Source: Carallia brachiata (Eukaryota; Streptophyta; Magnoliopsida; Malpighiales; Rhizophoraceae). Taken from it: a stretch of 64,000 nucleotides of DNA. The number at the start of each line of letters is the position of its first letter. Within the stretch, counting starts at the first letter, position 1. Made by a program: the position numbers and the translations under genes. The stretch covers positions 6,590,760 to 6,654,759 of the forward strand of contig JADCRB010000046.1 in NCBI GenBank assembly GCA_021464245.1, written 5' to 3'. Positions 24,601 through 38,118 of this stretch are shown piece after piece. The notes under the pieces were generated by a model that worked only from the letters and a program-made list of their open reading frames with translations, was not told the DNA's origin and made no database searches.

Positions 24601-27600
24601 CATCGGTATGCCTGCAAAGGAAGAGAAAGACTTTTTTTTTGGGGGGTGGGGGGAGGACAGCAAGAAATTAACAAGGAAGAAAAAAGGAAAAAGAAAACTC
24701 TTCATACTCAGTAAACCATGTCAAAGACACTGGCAGTAAGACTCGCATAGAAGTAACTTTATCTCATAACCACAATACCAGTAATTTAGACATCATAGCT
24801 GCTTTGAGGCAAAGGTTGCAACAGAATACAATACCAAAATTCCAACAGTCATTAATACCTCATACCTCCCCAATTGCTTGTTAATCCAATTGAGCAAGCG
24901 TTCAGCTGTCCGCCCATCATCAATGACCTGTATTTCACTTTTTTCTTCTTTAGGATCCCAACCACCAGATACAAATTTAGAAGGCGGGCCCCATAACAGC
25001 ATAGGATAATGGCCCACAGAAAATCTATCGCAAAGTTTGGTATTGGTCTGTGCTGCCACAAAAGTTTGAAAACGACAATCATCAAACCAGACTTAAAATT
25101 GCAGCATTAGGGATCTATCTACAGCAGCTAAACAATGAGACTTAACAGATATGGTAGCTCTACAAGAAAAATTGTTGATAGAAGGAGGCTGGAACCAAAT
25201 GTCGGGCATTAATACCTGGACTATCTGCCATCCGCCACATCACAAATCCTACCTAGAGCATGAAGATGCTCCATTCTGTGTATTTAAACAAATTTTTTAT
25301 GTTCCAGCATGTTATCTAAAACCAAAGTACTAGCCAGCAGGATCTCTGACCTTACCTGACAAGTTCTAATCTGATCTTTTATCAAAATTTTCAATGTTTC
25401 ACTGCTATGGTCTGATCACAAATTTTTGTGGCCTTGCCATCTATCCATATAAGCAACTTACACCCTAGATCTCCAATTTCCACTACTTTTTAACTAAAAG
25501 TTCTCACATAACTCCATAACTGGCTTCAGTCTTGCAAGCATACAAAGCTCACACATAATGCCAATGTCAAGGACAACAACAATTTTTAGATGAAGGATTC
25601 TCTTTCGCATTCAGCTATAACTATGGTAAGAAATACAACTGTAAAAGATATGTGACAACCAGCCAAAAAATATGTACCATTGTTAACAGAGCATCATTTT
25701 GATGGCATCCTAGGGACAAAAAGATTTGATCTCCATAAACTAAAAAACTAAAGTGTTAATCTTTTGGTCCAGGATGATAGGGTTTCAAGGCTCATAACTG
25801 GGCATAGTTGCAAATCTATAAAGGCAAAAAACAGAGAAATGGATGGCCAAAATAGAAGTTATAGAAAATAAGATCATCAGGAAAATTTCTTGAGGAGTAG
25901 CAAATTTGCAAGTTTGTTAAATATGGCAACCTCAAGGTAGATATCCAGCACCCATTAATATCAATTATTAACTTGCAAAGCTGAAAGCAGTGGGCGATGG
26001 AACATTATTCCTTATATGCTGATAAAGACTAAAATCCCTCTGGAGACAAGTGGAAGCCAATAATGCTTGGCAACCAAATGAAAATATTGCTCACACTGTT
26101 CGGTAGACTGCTTCACTGGGACAATACAGCTAAAGATTTTCCTTCAAGCCTAAAAATCTAGATAACATAAACAGATCAATCCTACATTTTATGGACATGA
26201 GTAATTTTCTGGAAATGGATAATTGATTGAAGGCTCCAAAAACCACAAAAATAAAAAAAATTAAGATCTGTACAAAAATAGATCACTAAGGCACAGCCAG
26301 TAAACCTTTAATGCGCAATCCACCCTTGCCATCAAAATAATACCAGGATGCACGGCATTGGGACCATTGAAAATCCTTGCAACTTTTTCATAGTGGGGCT
26401 GCATATTGACACTCAAAGAATAAAATCAATCGGAAACTCGACTACCAGATACTTAAAAAGAAATGCGACCCTATATAGTACCTTGTAATTTCTGCAAGCC
26501 GGGCACCTGAAAAACAGTATAGCAAAGAAAGCACATCAATGTCATATAGTTTGTTTGCATTGAAATAAATGAAGCCATCTGCAGTAAATGTACAACAACA
26601 AAAGACCAACAGAATAACCATTTCATAGCCATATATAAGGGCAAATTTTTTTGCGCAAAAAGAAAATGAATGCTTTCCTTGTTTTTTGACCTTGTAAACC
26701 TTTTGAGGATAGTTAGCACAAGAAAATATTTTCAATTGAGTCATAGATAATTTTATGATCATTAAACGGCTAAAGCAGTCTCTGCTTTTGAGAGAATAGG
26801 CCCCATGCAACATTATGCAATTCCTGGAATCCAGAATAATTGCTCTCAAAATGATATTAGTATGTGAACTGACTGAATGAAAGCCTCATCTTTAAGTATT
26901 TACAAAAATAAAAGTCATTCACTTTCTCTTGTGATTGAAACGAAAGAATCAAAATCATTGTCAGCTTCCTATATCATATTACCACCGGGTACATTTTTCT
27001 CAGCTCCACAAGAAATGTTGAAGCTTTATGCATCTTGGCATACAGCGATGATTGCAAGTTTGCAGAGTAAGTATTTTTATGAAGGAACAAATTGAAACGG
27101 GAAGAGACACAAGACATCCAATTTGTCTATGAAAATTGCAAACATGCGCTATGCTCTAAATAAACTGTTATGACAAAGTTGTAGCAACTGCGACATTAGC
27201 GGCCAATACAGCAATGGAAAATATGAATTTTATCCATGGAAGTTGTCCATCATCAACCAATTTCCCTTTTATCAATTTCCTGCCTACACACTAGATCTCA
27301 CAATACAGGATCCAAACTTTTTGCTACCAACCTTATTCTAAACCAAGTGCCAGATCCAATCAGCAACATCATTTGATAAAATATACAAATCACTGGATCC
27401 CAGTTTATTCCCATGAATACCAATTGCTCTGCCAAAAATGAAATACCCTGCTATCAATCTATTGAAAAGACTGCTTAGTACCCCCATAAAAGAGTAAAAC
27501 CTCATAATAAATTTTATCAGAATCGGGGCCAGAAAACGCGATTCCGCACACAATCTCTAACCACAAATCAAACTCAAGGACTCAACCAAATTTCACACTT

Positions 27601-28181
27601 AAATTCACCAAACTCAAAACAATCACTTCTTGTTGAGCATGCTTAAACCGACTAACTCGAACCCTTACTAAAAGGCAACGCATCAACTTAGTTAATATCA
27701 TCAAACAAAACAAACCCTTTTGACCATCCTTTCTAATGACCTCAACGTTAGCACAAGTAACAAGCTTTCACCACTAAACTGCTGCAAAAAGCAAATGACG
27801 TTGAAAAACCCCATTAAAAAAAAAAAAAATCGAATAATTCAAGTACAAAGCAACCAAGCAACAAAAGAAGAATCTTTCAGCGAATAAAAAGCTGATTAAA
27901 CAACAAAGATCAAGCATCAGATGAAGGCAGAGAAGAGAAACTGACCAGTGGGCGAAGAATTCGACGATAGCATGAGAAGCCGGAGTGTCCCGAAGCGCTG
28001 CATCGAAACTCGTGGCGTTCAAATCAAGGGCGTAATCCACCGGCTGCGGCAGCTGGGCCTCGTCGGTTATTGATCGGAGAAGCAAGCGCCGCCGGGATCC
28101 TGGATGAAACGGCGCCGCTTTAGAGCCCGAAATCAGGAACGTAACCACAATCAAAAACAAACGACGACATGTTCGAGACAT
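21658..28181 (-). CDS. QSOX: Quiescin sulfhydryl oxidase (QSOX), with an apparent 1-base frameshift
   Basis: Ten coding exons: 28181-27946, 26506-26482, 26398-26306, 25047-24866, 23603-23534, 23431-23363, 23277-23204, 23108-22971, 22587-22547 and a pair 22364-22218 and 22138-21658 (eleven in all), about 518 residues if intact. Order: signal peptide (1-22), thioredoxin domain with CPAC (80-83), a linker with HHPS, an Erv/ALR domain starting at CGLW with CEEC (346-349), a C-terminal CSSC, and a membrane helix near the end. The family makes disulfides in secreted proteins, passing electrons through FAD to oxygen. Exon 23108-22971 is 138 nt but phase demands 139. It reads RCRKGSAEVLVN in the phase inherited from upstream and FDDLW in the phase needed downstream, so one base is missing near 23072 (an AAATTT run). 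As written, translation would stop after about 272 residues and lose the Erv/ALR domain. Real allele or base error cannot be decided here. Confidence 0.85.
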
Positions 28182-29585
28182 GGGCGGCGTTAGATTCCGA
28201 CCGGAAACTGAAACAGAAAACAGAAACTGAGACAGAATGAGAGATCTGTTGGTGGGGTTTTTTTTTTTGGATTTTTGCTTTTAATGCTAGGATTTGGTGA
28301 CACTCAAAAAATGGAGTTGGTGTCAATCTCGGTACCGGTTTTCGGCGATTTTTATGAGTTTTTTTTTTGTTTTTTAAGCAACACTACATGCATAGGCTTT
28401 AGTGCATTCAACTTTTTTTAAAAAAATATATATATATATATATATATTATTAATTATTTAATCGTTCAGAGTTCGTAACCATTTAGAATTTTTCTCCTTT
28501 TTATTTGGTCGGACTGCAACGCCTTCTTGAACCGGGCGGGTCAAGGTTAGGGTTTTTTTTTTTTTCCTTAAAAAAGTAGCAGACAGTCTTTCTTTGTAAA
28601 ATTTGATTCGCGTTAGCATTTTTTTTTTTATCTATTGAATTAATTTAATTTTCTTAAAAATAGTCCAAATTTTTTTGATCAAAAAAAAAATATATAATCA
28701 GTATATAGGTTATTGTGAAAGATGGGTATAAGTACAATGTATTATGGATTTATTAATTTTTCAGATATAGGGTAAATTCGTACACATGGTATACAAAAAT
28801 TGCATATATGAATAGTGATTTTTTGTGAAATATTAAGGGCTTTTTTATTTTTAATCTGCTTGCAGGAACATGTTGACTATATAGTTTTCTTAATTTAACT
28901 TTCCTCATCGGCTATTTGGGTTAGGCCACTTAATTTTATTGGCTACTTAACTCTCGTATGTATATTTACATTTGTAAGACCATTCTATGATTTCTAAGAA
29001 TGAGAGTGGTTGGCTTGATTATGCCTAAAAAGGCAGGCAAATGTTCACATAAGATTATCTTACAAAAGTTCTAATTTGATTTCTCCAATTCTTTTCAAGA
29101 TTAAAACTCTGAACTCTTAATTAGTTATTAAAGTGTTTTATAAAAACCTGTATTTTCAATTAATTGACCATAATTTTAGAAGTTGAAGTTTGAGAGTTTC
29201 AATTTTAAGACGGACTCCAATACCATAATTTTCTTGGTTGAAACTCGTTGACCCCTCTCGAGTGTCTGCCACAGCAAGTGGTGTCCAGTCCACACAGCAA
29301 TTCACCGAGACGACATTCAAATGTCACAAAAAGAGATCTACTTTGCATCCGAGGTCAGCACAAAGAAGTCCTCGCTCTTAGAGACCGTGGAACCGGGTTG
29401 TTCTATGCATACATGTAGGCCGCATTTGCACACATGTGCTTTTGATATATAGTATAAAGTATAATAATACAGAATATGCTAGTTTTATCTTGTATTATCT
29501 TACTTTATACCATGTAGCAAACACACATGAGAAGGATGATGATCTGGCTGCTTGCCTTGCGATTGGTTGTAAAAGACAGAAACTC
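28182..29585. other. QSOX promoter side and intergenic DNA
   Basis: The QSOX leader probably lies within 28182-28260. The rest is AT-rich with T runs (28260, 28550, 28620) and a (TA)n tract at 28427-28447. No gene, RNA or clear transposon recognised up to the kinase pseudogene. Confidence 0.55.
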
Positions 29586-31706
29586 TTACTTTGGTTTCTC
29601 CATGCATTCTATCTGTTCCAACAACTGCACAACTTCTTCCATATGGGGGCAGAGTCCAGGGTTCGTATTTAAGCATTTCAAAGTAATTTGTGATGCTCGC
29701 CACAATCCGTCGGATGAATACTGGCCCTCCATCCTTGCGTCCACAATACTCTTGAGCTGTCCCATATTTGAGAGACTTGGCTTCAACCGCTCAACAATAT
29801 TTTTCTGCCCAAATGGTCGCTTAGGATCAACTGCCCTTAAACCCGTTAATCATTTGAAGCAGCACCACACCAAAGCCATAGACATCACTCTTCACAGATA
29901 AATGACCTGTTTATTATGTTGGAAATGGAATAACAAGTCGCATGATTTGTTACGTCCCAGCAGCTATCTTTGTGCTTATTGTCTAAACTATCTGTTAATT
30001 TTTTTCCTGGTATTACTAGTTGTAGATTATGGTGAAATAATTAGAGATGAAAGAGAAAACACAGAACACCAGATTTTACGTGATTTGGCAGTGTGCTTAT
30101 GTCCACGGGTCATCCACCTGTGTACTCTTCACCATGAAAAAAGCTGGAAGAAATTAAAAGCTGAATCTATAGAGTTCTCATAAGTACCTTTAATTTATAT
30201 ACCTATAGTACAATAAAATCCGAAAAGCACACTCTGAATATAAGCCATCTACCATAACTCAACCTCATCAACTATTAGCTCAAAGTCCTAATTGACAACA
30301 TGTTTATACCTTATTATCATAAACAATCCTCAAACTTGATAGTGTTTATAGTAGGAAATTTTGCTTATTTCAATATAAGAAGGAAAACCTTTGAAAAGGC
30401 ATGGGAAAACTTTGGTAAACTGACACCTTACTTAGCTGCACAATAGCATAAGAAGAGCATTGACAGCTGGTTAATCAACACTTTACTTGGCCTGCTGGAT
30501 GGGAAACAAATAAATGCATGCTGTTATAGATCTGTTATAAACAATTATTGTTCAGCTGCAATACATAATATTTTGGCAATGCTCATTGTTCTTTCTGCAT
30601 TTTCCCTTTGTATCCTTTCTACTTTGTAAAGAGGCTATTTTACAACTACTCTAAAGTCCAACCGGTGCCTTTAGGTCATAATTAAGAAAACAACTCTAGC
30701 ATTGCATCAAGGCTGGCTATCAGTTTCAACATGGAAACATAGCATCCCAGAATTGATTCACAAAGAACACGACATTCCAGGATTTTTCACATATACTATT
30801 ACCATTCATGTATTCTGGAGGAGCATAACCATGGGTAACCGTCTGCACATTTGAAAATCCTGCACGATACTCCAGGCTTGCCAAGCCAAAATCTAATATT
30901 TTTGCATTGTAATCCTGACACCATATAAAACATAAATTGCTATGGTAAGATTAATCATTAAAACAGATGCTTATAAAGACCAAGGAGCCAATACCATTAT
31001 CACGTTTCAAACCTCTACTGCTTAAAGCACATTAAGAAATGCAGAAATGGTAGGTTTTTTTGAAATGTGAATTCTTAGAATGATATTCCAATAACAACTA
31101 GTTTATTTTGTTACCTAAAGTGCAAGTCCTTGTATCATCTTTAATGCATCAATTTTCTTGGTCTCAATTTTGATATGTGCAAGAAAAATTGATGAATATA
31201 AAGGAACCTAAGAATCACAGACCTAAAACTTGTCCAATAAAAAATTTCCTTCCTTGTCACTAGGTGAAACAAACTATGAATCTGAAAATTAGCATCACAA
31301 AACTACCATGCACCATAGAGAGAAGGCAAATGAAGGATGTGAAAACTAACCCCATCAAGCAGTTTATTTGAGACTGTGAAATCTCCACAAATTATGTGCT
31401 TTAAATTCAGAAAAGCTAGACCTTTAGCAGCTTGTATGGCTATCTTAAGCCAGACATTCCAAGATAAGGGTCCAATGGCAAGGTTTTCTGCATAAGCAAT
31501 CCAAAAATCAATTAGTTATATATAAATATTACCCAATACTTTGTTTGGCTGTTTTTTCAGTATGCCTACCTTCAAAAAGACTATTTTCCAAGGCACCCTT
31601 CTGCATGAATTCATAGACAAGAAGTAGCTCTTTATCCTCTCTACAATATCCCAAAGGCTTAATGAGATTGGGGGGTGATAATGCTTCCAATAAGGTCAAC
31701 TTCGCA
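29586..31706 (-). pseudogene. 5'-truncated receptor-like cytoplasmic kinase (RLCK VII/PBL type) pseudogene
   Basis: Four exon remnants with conserved junctions: 31706-31570 (GYCREDKELLLVYEF), 31487-31351 (LSWNVWLKIAIQAAKGLAFL), 30914-30803 (LDFGLASLEY, then APPEYM) and 29906-29586 (VKSDVYGFGVVLL to the C-terminal EEVVQLLEQIE). This is subdomain V to XI of a PBS1-like kinase. The ATP-binding loop and the catalytic lysine region are absent, and DNA upstream belongs to other sequence. The catalytic loop reads CGDFTVSN instead of YRDFKASN, losing key residues. Exon lengths 137 and 321 are each one base too long for phase: an extra A near 31685 and an extra T near 29845 shift the frame. Introns are kept, so it arose by DNA duplication, not retroposition. 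Confidence 0.85.
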
Positions 31707-32541
31707 CTGTATTTCGGTGTAGAAATGAAAAAGAAGTTATCACTAGAATTGACAAAATGAAGTAAATGGAAGGACCCAGATAAGAGTAGCATACATACCT
31801 CACATGAAAGGGTGAAAAGATGCAAGAAAAACTAACAAGCATGTTTTCATTCTTGTCAAAATATTATTCTTGTCATTACCATCTGCATGAAGAAATAAAC
31901 CCTATCCCATTTGACATAATGACCAAACCTCTGTGTGAGAATTCAAACTCTTACCTCCTCTAAAATTCAGATGTTTATTAGAATTAAAATCCTATAATTG
32001 TAATTTGTTACATTCAATGGTCAAACCTAAACTTTTGTTTTAATGTCGTTACTCTAGTCAGTTTTCAATTTAATTATTAATTAATGTATCTGTCATGCTA
32101 CATCATTACAACTTCGAGCATTATCTATTATAGGGTGACCATTGATTTGATTTCAATTGAAACTAGACTGAAACCGAATTGGCTATCAACCAAAACTAGA
32201 TTGGTCAGGCAGTTCCGATTTTCAATTAGAAATCGACAGTTACTTGGTAATTCAACCAGTGGTTACTTGATAGTTTTTTTTTTTTTCTAAAAATACATAT
32301 CAATGAGTCATCAAATTGCTGGTTAAAAAAAAAAAAAGAAATATAGAAACCACCAATCAGATCGAAAGTGATTGGAACTAAACACTACAAGTAAAAATAT
32401 GTAAAATCGGGACAAATGGTGAGTTAAAAGTAATAGAACTGCATAGGCTTTGATTCCTGTAAACTTTGAAGAAGATATGTAGACAACTTAATTAATGTGC
32501 ATTTTTCTTTCAATCATACATGCACTCCAGACCATCCAAAA
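31707..32541. other. Intergenic DNA between kinase pseudogene and DUF3326 gene
   Basis: AT-rich. 32120-32270 is rich in short AACTAGA / AACCGAATT-type words often seen in degenerate plant repeats. No N-terminal kinase exons could be found here. The 3' UTR of the DUF3326 gene occupies the right end. Confidence 0.5.
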
Positions 32542-35500
32542 TCAAGTCAAGGACGGAGCAAATCCATTAACCGGCACAACAGAAGCATGTCTAATATTTC
32601 CAATTCTGTCTCTTCGAAGAGACTGTGGATCTATTCCGGCCTTATGAGCTGCAATAACGCCGATTGCTTCCCAGTAGTTGGCAACTTTCACCTGCAAAAG
32701 CAACTCCGTGTAAATAACTTTGAAGAGGCACGATCAGATTCCCAGCGATTTTCAAGAAAACAGTGTGATTATATTTGATGTCTTGTTAGGCATAATTGAG
32801 CTCGTTTTTCTGCTTCAACTTCATTTCTACATTCCCTAAAGCAGGGGTTTTGGGAATTCCCTATCACATCAAGTAAATTCAATCTTGACAGAGAATAAGG
32901 TGGTAAGCGTGGTGTATGCTTCTTCTCTTATAATAAACTTAAGCTTGTGCCCAAACCAGAGAATAAGGTAGTAAAACTGCAAACGAAAAAATAACGAAAT
33001 TTGTGTATTTGAGGGTTCTGGACCACTATTTTAAATTGGAACATGAAAATGCAGGCAGTTCCTACTTGCTAGGATTCATTCCCAAATAGATTACTAGGCA
33101 TAAATAATACGTTCTGTTCTCATGCATGTGGGCACGTGATCTTTTATTTTGGTGATTGATCTCATGACTAGGGGAAAGTTTTGAAGCTCGTGTGGAGGCC
33201 AACAGAAGCCAATAGCCAAATCTGCATCCGTCCCTTGTTAATCTTGACATAGGTGTCAAACATTACCATATTCAGTAGTGTATCAGTACTCAAAACAATT
33301 TTAGACACCATCCAAATCATTGCATTCCTTCTAATCACTACCAAGGGGAAAAGAAATATAGAAGCCATTAGAGAAGAAAGATTATTGGAATGATGCCCTT
33401 ACCGTTTCAATACCAAATTTATCAGGTGCGCCATCGAGAACAGTCTCATTTTCCTCCACAGTAACTATAAGTGGCTGAAAGAGATAACAATTGTTGAAAT
33501 GATAAGGAAAAATAGCAGCTAAATACATACTGTTAGCAGACAAAATTATACACATTGCAAGAGCTTATCAGGTGGATAAGAAGCCACAATCCCGTCATCA
33601 GCTTTCAACTTTCCAAATGTTAATCATTCTATTATAATGGCATACATCAGGTTTGAAAGTGCCTACCTTGTTTGATTTTCTTCTTGCAAAAGCAAGAGCG
33701 CCATCACCTCCACAAGAATCTACTGGAAGAATAATGCTATCAACATCACTTGCTGAAATGCAACCCTCTGCCGTGGACAGTGAATGCTTCACAAGATATT
33801 GTGGTGCTTTACTTAGCCCCGCAAGCACACAGGGCAAGAATGTATATCCTATCTGTCCAAGAAAGAGCAAAAGAAAGCCTTCAATATAACATCATGAATC
33901 CACAGCACGTGCGCGGGTGCGAGCGAGAGAGAGAGAGAGAGAGAGCTAACAATGCATCAACCTGGAATGCTCAGATGCAGTGTAACCAGAATGTGGTTTA
34001 TGGATAGAGGCATAACATTTCTTGTCTAAATAACCATTGTAAAATCATCAGTGTAGCATGTATTTAATTTAATTCGATCATTTCTTTTTTTCCCCATTGT
34101 AGAATGAGACCCTAATTCTTGCACGGGGAGATTAAGATCCCCAATTTTTCAATAAGGTAGCCTCATTTTACCAGAAAGCCATCATTACATTTTCTAGAGA
34201 TGGTTAGGTGTAAGCTTAATGATCCTCCTAATTAATTTCTCAAGAGTTTTGATGCTTGCCCAAGTCATAAAGTGCACCGAGCACCAAAAGGTGGATTATT
34301 TTGCACAGAAAAAATACCTCTTTTAAAATTGCCAAGTATAATTTGATTCTATCTTGGCCTCACATGGAACCTGAATATTTTTCTCTGTTCAAATGCTGCG
34401 ACATTGCAAAGGATGGATTCATTCTTAAATGCAGGTATCCATGAATAATTATTTTTTAAGTCAACATACCTCCTCAGCAGCTGATTTTGGGCAAAGAGAT
34501 TGAGTCAAGGGAAAGGGTAACATGGCAGGAGCATGTGCACAAGGAATCACGAATTCTTTAACTACTAGATGGCTTATAATTGCTTCCACTCCTGCCAATA
34601 CATCTATTCCCTGTAAATGAAGAAAACAAGGTGGAATAACAAAAAGATTTGATGAAGCAAGAAAAACAAAATGTAATTATGATAAATTTATCAAAAAAAC
34701 AAAAACGGCTCATTGCATCAAATTCATTTTTCAACTTGAAAAATAACAAAGAGCAATTAGTAGCTCACTGATACTTAAGAAATGCAAAACGGCATAATGT
34801 CTATGATGTATTCTTCTCTACAGGAGGCAGGGGATGTTTGGCACTGCTGTTGGAAAACGTGTGGGAAGGTAAAGGTAATCTAGCAAACTTGGTTCACCAT
34901 TCAAAAAAAAAAAAACAAGAAGAAAAACAAAGGAATGCATTGTGCTGAATTGTAAATTGTTAAAAAATTTTAAAACAATAAACAAATGTTGGAATTGATC
35001 CATACTTAGACATGGCTTTGTAGCAATCATCAACATTAGAAAGCCAATGGTAGGAGGCAACAAAATACAAAAGACAAAGTTGTCTTCATTAGGCCTCTTA
35101 AAGTCATTTTGATGTCCCCATCTGTCAAACAAAGCAACCCCACCCCCCCAGCACACACACCTAACAAAGTTCATTCCCCAAAATGTATGCATGCATGATT
35201 ATAGACATACCTGACTCAAGGGGCAGTAACTCAGTTTAACGTGGGATAGCAACCTCGTATGGAATTTGAGAAAATGATGCATGAATTGATCTAGAAATGA
35301 CTCTAGCAGTCTCTCAAAATTTTCCTAATTAAATTTCTTTCACTTTACTTTCTCCGAAACAAGCAACTCATAAAAAAACCAGGAAAGCATGTTCCTAATC
35401 TAGAATTTCAAAGGTTCCACTAAGAAAAAAGCAATCCATGAGAAATGGGAACATCACTAATAATTTTCGTACCATAGATGGCTATACCAAAAAAAAGGTA

Positions 35501-38118
35501 AATGATAGGTGCATTGCACATGATCAATGGTCCATCGTTTTAATTATCAAGAAAATATTGAGTCATTTCATAAGTGATTAGTATTTACTTGGAGAATTCA
35601 ATATTATATGAAGTTGAAAATAAACAAATTGTCAGCATACATTCAATGCGAATTGGGTCTTTCTAAAGAGGATTTTCAGAAAAATGCATAGTCACGGAAT
35701 CCATCAATATTCCTCAGAATATTTCTTATATTTCAAATCAAGTAACCGAGTAATAGCATGGTCACCAGGGATCTAAATGTAAAACATTGTTTCCATACCT
35801 TTCCAAGGCGATATTTGTCGACATCATCTACGTCATCATCCGGGAACCGTCCAACAACTGCAACAGCATTGACTTGAGACCGACTGACCAAAGTGTGCAC
35901 AGCTCTCAATAGCGAACCAGGATGCTTAATCCTCCCAGTTGATTGCCCCCTTTCAGGATCAACCCACTTTTCTACCTGTCAAAGAATGAGATATAAGCAA
36001 TTGCAATCAGCTTTGTTTACTCAAAAACTCCACATTTTTCAATTAATCCACTACATAAACAAAATGGCAAGTCTGAAAATAAGTTATCTCAAGTAAAAGT
36101 GTAGATGCAGACTTGCTATAGAAAAATTATACTTCAGAGATGTGATGCAGCTGTTAATGGCACACAGAAATCCAGTAGCAGTGTGCCTGCTCATTGCCAA
36201 GTCTCAATTGGATAACAGACACCCAGAGAGTCCAAGTCTAAACAACACTTAAGAACGAACTCAACCATGAACAAAGAAAACCTTTACCATTCCTAATGAC
36301 AGCCAAAATATTGATCCTTTTATTAGAACAGTATAGTGCCATAAAGAAGTGGCTAGTGGCTCATTGCTATAAAGAAGTGACTGATGACAATTTCCTATAT
36401 TCAACTCTACAAACTCTTCTTGTCAGTCACACATTAAATAAAATTATGGTACCTGACCTCTAACGGGGTATCAGTGACAACATACTCCACAATAGGCAAT
36501 CCAAGGGAAGCCCTGGTAGCATCAGCCACCTGCAAATGACGGATTCGAAGCTCTTCCTCGATTCCACAGTCAAGAACCAATCCCACCTACTTCACAGCCC
36601 AAAGAACAAGCAGGAACAGTTCCATTAATGTGAAAAAAGCTACTTCTATGATCCATACAACTAGAAGACCAACTTCAATGTGAAAAACACAAATCAATTA
36701 GAGGATCCAAGAAAAAAAAACACACACACACACACACACACCTTGTTCTGGTGAACGGGTAGAAGGGTCCACAGATCTTCTGCAAAACGGTCAAGAGCAT
36801 AACCTTCAACATACAATACATTAGGCATGGGCCAGTACAACATTGCAGCATTAAGCACCTGTAACTTCAAACATATTAATACATTTGCAACGGGAATACT
36901 AAGTTTACAACGAAATTAACAAACAATGCAAAGAAACAAAACAATTTCTAAAAAAAAAAAGGCTCATTACACAGACTTGAGTGAATAAACGCTGGTAATA
37001 TATTTGTAGTCTTTATCATTAATTATAATCATGTATCGAAAAATTAAAAAAAAATTAATAAGATAATAATAAAGTAATATGTGGGTCCGTGCTTGTCAAA
37101 AATTTTCAAACATTTTGTAATTGGCACCCTTTATTTATGACAAATACTAAGTGGGGTCAATACGGTCCTTAGATAGTGAATTCAAAATAATAAAAAATAA
37201 ATAAATTTTGTAATATGTCATTAAATATATTATATACTCACTTTAGTGTAATTTAAAATATAGTTGTCCAGATGTATAGTTGAGCTCTTATTCGAAAGCA
37301 TTCAGAAAAAGAGTAAGTATACATGTATTGAATATTTTTATCTCAATCAGTATTTCAGTTAAAACTATGACTGATATTTTAAAATAAGATATATAATTTT
37401 TAAAATATAAAGAATTACAAATATTTCAAAAATATTATTATTCATTTCAAAAATATCAACCGTAATTTCAATGAAATAACACTCAAAACAAAAACACTTA
37501 AAACACTCACTTTTTTTTCTAACAAAAAAAAAAAAAAAAAAAAGGGCTGCAACAGCTGGTTGACAAGAATTTAACTATGAGTCAGCAGCTGGTGTAGCAG
37601 TTCTCCCAGCATTGGCAGTTGCTGCTGCAAGCAGCCCAATGACCAGAAAGCCCTCACCAGAAAAACAAATAAGTAGAGGATAGAAGGATGGATAATATAG
37701 TCATTTTGAAAGTACAGTAGAGAGAGAATGAGAGAGAGAGAGAGAGAGAGAGAGAAAACGTTACGTTTGGGTGAGTAATGAGGCAATCGACGACGGAAGA
37801 CAGAGCGCGAGCAACCGGCAAAGCATCGCCGGCGTATCCGCCGATGGCGGCCCCCACTCCGGTCGGTACTATCATCACGCTTGTGTAGTCCCTCTTCCAC
37901 TGGATAAAACCCCAATTCCAAGAGATATTTTTATTTAAAATAAATCATTTTTTTTTTTAAAAAGAGAGAGAGAAATGAAAGAGAAGTGAAGTTGAAGTGA
38001 CCTTGGTTGAACAATGGGGACTGAAGCAGGAAACCCGCGGTCGAGGTCGAGTGGACGGCCGTGATTTCGCGGTCAATGGAAGGAACGAGCGGCCGTGACG
38101 GAGCGTCGTCGCAGCCAT
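32542..38118 (-). CDS. DUF3326 family protein, predicted plastid-targeted
   Basis: Nine coding exons: 38118-38002, 37899-37765, 36858-36742, 36586-36458, 35975-35799, 34610-34470, 33852-33667, 33474-33403, 32691-32542; 407 residues with every phase closing. Residues 1-39 are rich in Ser, Thr, Arg and Pro with almost no acid, like a chloroplast transit peptide. The mature part carries family signatures: IVPTGVGAAIGGYAGDA, ITHPN then VLNAAMLYWP, NVLYVEGYALDRF, FPDDD, PCAHAPA, GYTFLPCVLAGL and PVDSCGGDG. Homologues occur in cyanobacteria and plants, suggesting endosymbiotic origin. I know of no established reaction. The glycine-rich N-terminus could bind a phosphate-containing ligand; that is speculation. 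The first intron of the conserved domain starts beside AG and GT microsatellites. Confident as a gene, function open. Confidence 0.88.
33925..33945. repeat. (GA)n microsatellite in DUF3326 intron
   Basis: About 10 GA units, about 70 bp upstream (in gene sense) of the exon starting at 33852. Confidence 0.9.
36721..36741 (-). repeat. (CA)n microsatellite forming the donor of DUF3326 intron 3
   Basis: On the gene strand the intron begins with about ten GT units directly after the exon end AACAAG at 36742, followed by a T run. The GT of the splice donor is therefore the first unit of the repeat. Confidence 0.85.
37728..37754. repeat. (AG)n microsatellite near DUF3326 exon 2 donor
   Basis: About 13 AG units beginning roughly 10 bp into intron 2 on the gene strand, giving a CT-rich intron start. 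Confidence 0.9.
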
